DNA of 64,000 bases. Origin: Xanthoparmelia taractica (taxonomy: Eukaryota > Ascomycota > Lecanoromycetes > Lecanorales > Parmeliaceae). A model generated the notes under the pieces. It did not search any database and was not told the DNA's origin. It saw only the letters and a list, made by a program, of their open reading frames with translations. Each line of letters opens with the position of its first letter. Within the stretch, counting starts at the first letter, position 1. Shown in pieces: positions 55,863-64,000 of this stretch. The position numbers and the translations under genes are program-made. The stretch lies in assembly GCA_033085395.1 (NCBI GenBank), contig JANQBS010000200.1, positions 1-64,000 on the forward strand, in the 5' to 3' direction.

Positions 55863-57949
55863 AATAGCGATATCTTAGCGCTATAGAAGAATAATATTTG
55901 TATAAAGAAACGATTTAGAACGCCTAGAAGAAACGTATATTAATATAGAGACGAGATATGAGACGTTTCGATTTATTCGAAGCTTAATCGGGTCGGGCTT
56001 CTTCGCTAAGTCTATCGCAGTGTTAACGAATAGATTCAAATAATAAATAAAAATCAAACGTAATCTAATTCTCTATTAAGCCTAGCGCGATTTATTAAGA
56101 TATCGTCTATAAAATTTATTTATTACTTTCCTAGAATCTTCGAACTTATCTTAATTCGTATAGTATTAGTTATTATCTTTATTTAGATTAATTTATTTAA
56201 CTTTATATTAAAGTCGCTTATAATAATATTTAAAGTTTAATATATCGGTTACGTCTTATAACTCTTTCTCGTTAACTATTATAGATTTAAGAAAATCGTA
56301 TTTCTATTTTAATAGAGAATTTATAATCGTAGATCTAAGTATCTTAAGACTAAAAATTAAATAAATTTTTATACTATAAGAGACTTCTAAATAATATAAG
56401 ATATCGACTCGCTTAAGAACTCTATATAAATCGAGTTATTTATCTTCAAGATTCTTATAGAGATATTCGATTTTAACATTTTTGAATAATAATTAAACTT
56501 AGTCGCTTATATTATAAGTAACCTTTTTACGATATTTATTCGTCTATATCTTTATAATTCTACGTATTCTCTTTAATTATAATCGTGTAAATTTTAAATT
56601 CTTCTATTCTTAAGACTTATAGACGTTCGCGTGTAATCTTATAGAAAGTATAATCTCGATTAAAGAATATACGAAGATAAAAACCTCGATTAAAGTAAAA
56701 GAAAGTAAGGAATATAGCGAATAAGATATTATTATTATTATTATTAAATTTTATTATAGGGATTAATTTAATTTAATCGTCTTATAAATAATTATAATAG
56801 ATAAAAAGATCTCGCTTTATATTCTAATTAGCTCTCTTAATCTAATTATTCGTTCCGAGATAATAAATAATAAATAAGTTAATCTTAATACGTAATCGCT
56901 TATAAAGACTTTTTTAGAGCGTAGATATAAATTATATATCTCTATCTAATATGAGAGATTATAATAATTCGTATAATCGAAAGAGATTTTATATAAGAAT
57001 TTAAATAAGTTTCTTTAATAAATAATTATTATCTTCTTAATAATATAATACGTAGTATAATTTTTTTATAAGACGATATATAAGAATATAGATAACGTTA
57101 AAATCGTTTAATAGAAATAGATCGATGATAAAATTTATAGAAACGTCTTATTAACGATTTTGGGAAATTAAAAGTAATATTAATAATTTATTTATTTTAT
57201 TTCATGGGACTTTACTACGTTAATAGTAATAATAGTTACGAATATATTATTTAATTGTTTTGACGTAATTAGATTAATAATAATAATATAAAAGCAAGTT
57301 AATCGTTCTTCGTATTTCTAGGTGATCGCTAGAAGATTAATTATGAATCTCTCTTAATAGCTTCGTATAAAACTCAATCGAGATCTATAATAGTTCGTTC
57401 TTAAAGAGTACTTTATCGACGATATAATATCTACTTAGCGTGTGATTATAAAGTTTAATCTAATTATAATTTATTACTTCACGAAATTTATTATATATAG
57501 AATTTTTTTAATTAATCTTATGAATTCGTTTAAAGAGATCTTTCTCGATCTCTATAACTCGAATTTAAACGCAATTCAAGATAAAGATCGTTTGATATTA
57601 GTATTAACTTCTTTTATTAGCTTCGTTCGCGGAGATAAATAATAATATTCTTATTAGAGCGTCGATCTTGCTATTAATTATTTTAATACGAAAGATAATC
57701 TAATAGTTAAATTTAGATAAATATCTAGATAGCGGGCTTAACGGCGCGTAAGCTTCTTATTTTTTATAAAGATTTTTAAGATCTAACAATTAGTGAATAC
57801 TTAAATAGATAGCTCGATATATTTTAATTTTAATTGTTAATATTCGAAGCATCGAATAATCGCTAGCAACTTCTTATTATAAATATAATAATTATATTTC
57901 GCTAGAATTATATTCTTACTATAAAATATTACTAAATATAGAACTTTAT
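55863..57949 (-). other. Presumed integrase/RNase H part of gypsy E
   Basis: By polarity the integrase should lie here, but RIP has removed readable motifs. The open frame at 57442-57642 on the plus strand is antisense to the element and is not considered a gene. Confidence 0.45.
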
Positions 57950-58860
57950 TGTTATTATATTAAGATAAGATTTCTCTTAATATATAATTAAAAGAATTAA
58001 TCTTATAAATAATTTAATATTTAAGATTAAAATAGCGTAGAATTAAGATAATAATTACACGCTTTTTGAGATCTTCGAATAATTTAATATAAACTTTATT
58101 TTAGATAAAGAAAATATTTTTCTTTATAAGATTAATTAAAGATTTAATTAACTTAGAAAACTTATAAATAAAGCGTCGATAGAAGTTTACGAATTTTATA
58201 AAGTTTTAAATCTCTTTTAAATTCGTAGAGATACTTTAATTAAATATAGCTTCGATCTTATAAAAATTTATTCGTAAATTAATTTCTAATATAATAATAT
58301 CTAGAAATACGATTTCTTCGATATCAAATTCGTATTTCTTAATATTAGCCTCTAAATTAATTCCTCGTAAACGTTAAAGAACTTATTTAACGTGCTTTTA
58401 ATATTTCGCCTTCGTTTAATTATAAATAAGAATATCGTCTAAATAGACTTAATAGAAGTTATTTAGAAAATTAAATAGAAAATTATTAATATATTATTTA
58501 AAGTTACTTAATTTATTTATTAGTTTAAAGAATAATATTCGATATTTATAGACTTCGATGACCATAATAAAGGTCGTATAATTCTTACTATCGAGATTTA
58601 TTTATAGCTTATTAAATAAAATAATAATATCTAGACGAATAAGATATTAATATTTTTTAATTTTATTAATAACTTTCTCTATTAGAGAAAGTAAATATTA
58701 ATTATATTTCGTTATAATATTTAATTTTTAATAACTTATATAAAAACGGAGATTATTATTAGTCTTTAGAGTAAATAGAATTAATAATAAATAAAGAGTT
58801 TTATTAAAAGTAATAAAGTCCTTAAATAGATTATTTATTAGATATTCTTTAATCTTTTAA
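57950..58860 (-). pseudogene. Reverse transcriptase of gypsy E
   Basis: Minus-strand reading gives TTFIMVIEVYKYRILFFKLI, VYLDDILIYN (58422-58448, intact catalytic DD box), INLEANIKKYEFDIEEIVFL and ISTNLKEI*NFIKFVNFYRR. FIYKFSKLIKSLINL follows. This is the standard Ty3/gypsy RT palm and thumb order. Numerous stops elsewhere mean it is inactive. Confidence 0.75.
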
Positions 58861-59969
58861 AGCTTATAGAGAGATATACGATAGACGCGACTTTGAAGCG
58901 ACTTAGAATTATTAATAAATTCGATTTTATAAGTATAAGGGCGATACGGAGAAAGTTAATTAACTTTAAAACGATTAAAAACGTTTAAATATTTATAATA
59001 CTTAGAAGAGAGTTATTTCTTAACGTCGCTTAGATTTTAAATAGTAATCTCTACTAAAGAAAGACTAATTTCTTTCGCTTTAGACTTAGCGTTATATATT
59101 ATTTCTTAATTAATATCTTTCATCGATATCGCCAATCATTAAGTCTTAAAATATTTCGTTTATTTAATTAATATCGTAAAGAAGATAATAACGATACTAT
59201 AAATAGAAAATAAATAATTTTTAGATATAGATCAAAAATAAGTGAGAATCTTTAATCGAGATTTAATTAATTTAAAAGTCTCGATTAAGAGTATCGATTT
59301 AATAGGGAAATAAGTAATAAGAATAGAAGAAATTTATAATAAATAATCTCGAAAGAGAATAGAGTCGTTACTTATATCTAGAAGTATATTAAAGCGATAT
59401 ATTTATAAATTGTTTAGGATAATTATATATTATCTTAAATTCGCTATAAGCATTAAGATTATAAATTCTTTATATCTCGAAAAAATAAGATTTAAATATA
59501 TAACGTAAATAATAGATTTTTTATTAAATTACTCGTTTTTGTCTTAAATTAATCTAGACTTTATAAGAGAAATAAATTATATATCTAATAGCTAATAAGT
59601 CTCGTAAATTAGACGTTTATTAATAAACGCGTATTTGATAGCCTCTATATCGATAAGAATTTAAACGTGAAAAATCTTTTCTTGAAAAGTTAGGCTTTCT
59701 TAAGCTAAAAACGATTTTAACATAAATAATTTACGTTAAGTTTTTTCTAAATTATATAGGAATAGAATCTTATCTTAATTCGTAATTATAAATAGAATTA
59801 TAAGTTTCTCGAATCAAATTATTTAGACTTCGATTTCACGAAATTCTTTTTATTCTAATCTTCTATTTTATTAACTCGATAAAAAAAATCAATGTTTTAA
59901 ATAAGCGAATAATAAATATTTCTTTTTATAATAAATATAGTAGATATTTTTCTTTTAATTTTTAATAAT
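58861..59969 (-). other. 5'-ward part of gypsy E up to the copia insertion
   Basis: Should contain the RT fingers, protease and part of gag; no secure motif. The insertion site of copia C lies at its right end; the second target duplication is outside the window. Confidence 0.4.
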
Positions 59970-60112
59970 TATTGAAAGTTAAGTCGCGTACTTACGTGAT
60001 ATGCCAAGGCTTAGCAAACGCCAAGTCACGTGACCTTACTTAGATAGATCGCATTTACCTTCATAGCATACTTAGAATAATACAACTAAGTGTTCTATCT
60101 TATATTTTGATA
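59970..60112 (+). repeat. 5' LTR of copia C
   Basis: 143 bp, TATTGAAAGTTAAGTCGCG...TTTTGATA. It preserves the G at the fifth base that the B LTRs have lost, supporting an original TGTTGAAA start. Confidence 0.85.
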
Positions 60113-63100
60113 GATTATAAGCTCAAGCTCTACTCGACTATTTCAGTATAGTATAATTTTTTTTCTATCGTGTCATAGTCGTAGCTATCTTCAGAAGCTT
60201 CATTAAATATCGATAGCGTTTTATCGCAATAAAGATATAGATTATAGAAGACACTACGATACATCTTAGAGCACTGCTATCTATATTACTTTTAAATTTT
60301 TTACACGTTATTACAAGCTATTACGCTTCTTCTTTACGCGTTAATCTTCTTATTATAAATAATTCTTATCTCTAAAATAATTATTCTAAATCGAAATAAC
60401 TACGATTCGCTCGCAAGAACGATTCGAATACTAAGTGCTATATCACGCTATCGATTTAATTTTATATTATTAATTCGTCGCATTAGCATTAATAATATTC
60501 GATTTTATTTAAGATAATATAAAGCGTATAGTCGAGAATCGTCGCAAATCGCTATTAAGCGAAAAATACTATAATTATTATACGCTCGCTATTACGTGGT
60601 CGCTAAAATCTTTAAAATATAGCTAGCTTTTTTATATAAAACACGCTAAAAGCGAGAAGTAATATATCGTCGTCGCTTATCTTATAATATTAAAATCTAA
60701 TAATAAATAGTTAATTTTTAATATCTTAAGTGCGAAATATTTATAATAAGAGCTAAAAATTAATTAAAGATAAATTTAATTATTAATTAAAAGAAAAATT
60801 AATCTCTATCTTATATATATTAAATATTAATACGTAAGAAAGAAAAATTCTTTATAGTAATAGAAAGAGAATAGATTATAAGAAAGTGATCTTATAAGAA
60901 AATTAACGTAATAAATAGTATTTATAAGCGTATAAGATAAAATCTTTAATTAGAAGAGGTAATTAATTATAAAGATAACTCGAAAAGCGAAGTATATTTA
61001 GACTCGTATTTGTCTATAAAGATAAACTTTATTTAAATATATTTCTTAAATCGCTATATAAGAGAACTTTGTTAATAACGATTTAAATTATATCGAGTTA
61101 ATCTTAAAGCTTAGCGAGACTTCCCGTATACGTTATAGACTCTTATAATTATCTTAAATCTCTTTAATAGCGATAATAATAATTATTTCTCGATCGCGCG
61201 CGTTAATTCGATCTCTATCTCTAGATAATTAATCTCTAAGTTATTATTAAAGTCTATCTCTAAGAGAGAAGAGCTTTTTAATTTTCTAGTACGCTCTATA
61301 TTATTAGCGTTATTTATCTTATTTACTTCTTTATTAAGCTTCGAAGTCTAAGTATTATAATCGAAGAAATTAAACTCTTAATTAGTCTAAACGTATTCGA
61401 TGAAGTTAACATACTTAAGAACACTTTTAATTATTAAAGATGAAAGCGATAAATATAAGACTTTCTAAAAGTATTAGATCTTTAATATTACGTCGAAGAT
61501 AGATCTAATTAATTTATTATTATTATTAATAAAGCGTTTATTATAATCTAAAATAGAGCGTATCGAAAAATATATATTATAATAAAAACTCGCTATAAAG
61601 ATAATCTTCGTAATAAAATTAATAATTTTTTTAACGCTATTCTCGCCTAAAAAGAGCTAAAAGAATATAAATTTTATGACTTCGATTTTCTAAAACTTAT
61701 AATTTGAAAATTAAAAGTCCTTACTCTATTAATTTACGAAAATAGTTCTTAAGCGTATATCGATTAATTTATTAATATCTTACGAGAGTTTAAAAATTAA
61801 TCTAATAAAAATCCCTTTACTATCGATAAAAATTAAAAAATATATTATTTTTATAAAGAGCTAGGCTTTTAATATAAATTATATTATAAGTATTATAATT
61901 AAAATTATAACGTCTATAATAAGAAGAATAAGATTAAGTACTTATTAAACTACGTAATCACTCGCTTTTTTAATATAGTAATTAATTTTACGAATTTTAT
62001 CTTAAACTTATAGACATATACGCTATTAACTATCGTCGTCGATACTCTCAATTATATAAATTAAAGCATTATCGCACTCGTCTTTCTCGAAGTTAGTACT
62101 ATAAAATATAAAATCTAAAATAATACTACCTTAAGTAACTCTCGCACGTTTATTTATATTATTAAGTATTATATTATTTATAAGAGAAATTTTTACTTTA
62201 ACGCTAAGTATAATTATAAGCGTTTACGCGAAGATAATAATTAGGACGAAAAAGATAATCGTAATAATTGTAATAATCGCGACGATCGCGACGATTATAA
62301 TAATTATAATGATCGAGAAGATAATAATAATAAGTTTAAAGAGAATAAAGATAAAAATAAGAATAAGAATTAATTTCTTAGCGCTAAAGTCGCTATAACG
62401 ATTACTTAATTAAAAATCGCCCACTATTTTATCGCGTATATCTTAAGCGCTTATAATCTTATCGCCGACTCTAAAGCCTTACTTAGTAGATACTATAGAT
62501 CTATAATATCTACGCCTTTCGATAGAGCGTAAGTCACTATTCTTTTCACGATAGCGATTATATCTTTACTTTAGATTCGTAACTACGCCTATACTTAATA
62601 TCTAACTTACGATTTCTTAATATTTATTACTTTCGAGTCCTTTAAATTATCTCGCTCGATATATAAACTCGTCGATAATCTAATAATTATTAGCTTTAAT
62701 AATATTAATTTAGAATATAAAATTAATAGCGTTAAATATATATAAACTCTTTAAGATATATAATTAATATCGGGCGATAATTATAATCTTATTTTTAAGA
62801 AATACTTAAAAGAATAAGATTATTCTCTCTCTTTTATTTCGAGTGATCTCTCTATTAATAGCGAGTAAATCTTCTTTAAACGTATAAAAAATCGTCTCTA
62901 TATCTTAAATATATAAAAAAAGATATCTTTAATATTAATAATCGTTAACGAAGATATTTTTATCTATAATAAGCTCTTAATTAAATCTAATTTAATATCT
63001 TTAAAGACTCTATTTAAAATAAATATTAATCTCGAAGCGTTATGAATATAATACTTACGTTACGATTATTTGAGTGTCTAAAACCTTAAGAAACTCGCTA

Positions 63101-64000
63101 AGATATATATTAAAATAAATCTTTCAATCTCGCTATTAAGCGATATCTACGAGTTATACTCTATAATTAATATAAAATAAATATTATATAAAGAGTATAT
63201 TAAGTCTAATAAGTATAAAAACGATTTAATTTATAATAATCTTTAGAGTCTCTTCGAGTTATTATATAATAATTATTAATTTATAATAATCTTTTTTTAT
63301 AAGAAAACTTTACGATTTATCGTCTATCTCTTATTAAATAAATTTAATAAAATAATTCTTATAATCTTTAAGATATTTCTTAATAATATAAAATACGATA
63401 ATTATCGATATATACGTCTACGATTTAATTACGAAATAAAATTCGATAATTATAAGATAAAAGTCTTATAAATATCTAAAGATATTAGTTAAGAGAAAAC
63501 TATTTTCGATAATTCTTAAATAAATAATAAATCTAAGCGCCTCGATATTATTATTTAACGTAAGATTAGCGCGATATTTAAAGAGAGCGGTCTTTTATAG
63601 AAGTATTAATCGAAATTCGTTCGAATTATTAATACTCTACGAAATATTTAATCGATCACAGAGCGCGATATTATCCTTTATAAGATATATATCGAGTTCT
63701 CACTCGATATATTATATCTTCGTATTATCGAATAGACTAAATATTATTAAGTTATTCTTAGAAGCTATATCTAAAAGAAGTATTAGAATCGCGTTGTTAA
63801 GAGTTAGCCATTAGATTATAAAGATAAATTCTATTATATACTTATATCTAATAATAAGATTAAGATCGTTATAAATATTAAATAAATCGATAATATTTCT
63901 CTTAAATTTACTTTCTTTTAATTTAACGACGAAGTTATTATTAACGTTAAGACTATTAATTATCGCTATAAGCGAAGAATAATAAAGAATTAAAAATTAT
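59970..64000 (+). mobile_element. Ty1/copia element C (runs off window)
   Basis: Same family and orientation as copia B: LTR 59970-60112, primer-binding site, gag, protease region and the beginning of integrase, collinear with 32827-35879 plus 43448-44480. It lacks the gypsy insertion and so shows the empty site (GACTCTATT at about 63009). It also lacks the 48-bp duplication and about 75 bp of the gag region present in B. It has a longer Asn/Asp-rich repeat near 62240-62320. Confidence 0.9.

Larger units (their letters stand above)
55701..59969 (-). mobile_element. Second Ty3/gypsy element E, minus strand, interrupted at 59970
   Basis: A 3' LTR (55701-55850) is followed, on the inner side, by a polypurine tract (minus-strand AGGGGGGAAG, about 55851-55860). 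Reverse transcriptase is readable on the minus strand at about 57950-58860. The 5' part is cut by the copia element starting at 59970. It is a different lineage from the chromodomain element: its RT keeps an intact YLDDILIY box. Confidence 0.7.

Noticed and set aside
57442..57642. 66-residue plus-strand frame
   Set aside because: Lies antisense in the internal region of gypsy E, with no motif; chance open frame.

Overview
The window looks like a filamentous ascomycete (Pezizomycotina) chromosome with a two-compartment genome. About 80% is very AT-rich, stop-riddled repeat DNA. Paired repeat copies differ almost only by C/T and G/A transitions, and CpA has largely become TpA, which is the pattern of repeat-induced point mutation (RIP). 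The rest is base-balanced DNA holding genes with short GT-AG introns (mostly 47-72 bp), as is usual in this group. I cannot name the species. All gene models were spliced by eye. Family names come from remembered motifs, not from searches.

Layout. 1-3279: RIP-mutated repeats, mainly the right part of a hAT DNA transposon ending at 2034, then a second hAT-like terminus at 3279 exactly where balanced DNA begins. 3280-14945: a gene island with an intact hypothetical gene (4277-5301, +), a P450 3' relic (6367-6722, +), a piggyBac-derived relic (7004-7631), a short-chain dehydrogenase pseudogene with one frameshift and one nonsense codon (7731-8787, +), an intact fungal rhodopsin-domain membrane protein (10176-11552, +) and an intact aldo/keto reductase (12258-13535, -). 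15215-15930: a Tc1/mariner transposase relic cut by the start of an LTR element (15931), which is itself cut by a hAT element (16743-24518).

26860-28780 is a 5'-truncated LINE on the minus strand. 28786-52275 is a three-level nest of LTR retrotransposons: a minus-strand Ty3/gypsy (221-bp LTRs) contains a plus-strand Ty1/copia (32827-47041, 144-bp LTRs, target duplication AAATC), which contains a plus-strand chromodomain Ty3/gypsy (35880-43442, 141-bp LTRs, target duplication CTATT). A 242-bp hAT MITE with a perfect 8-bp target duplication lies at 52797-53038.

A single small balanced island at 53831-54756 encodes an apparently intact trimethylguanosine synthase (TGS1, minus strand, four exons). 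A 478-bp TA-flanked inverted-repeat element starts 11 bp upstream of its ATG. From 55701 onward there is another minus-strand Ty3/gypsy, interrupted at 59970 by a second copy of the same Ty1/copia, which runs off the window.

Functionally, the island combines redox enzymes (P450, SDR, AKR) with a membrane sensor-type protein. It could be an eroded detoxification or secondary-metabolism neighbourhood, but nothing in the sequence proves the genes work together. I saw no CRISPR array, rRNA or tRNA gene. The strongest observations are the dated nest of insertions, the two well-bounded MITEs, and a housekeeping RNA-capping gene isolated in repeat-rich DNA with a MITE at its start.
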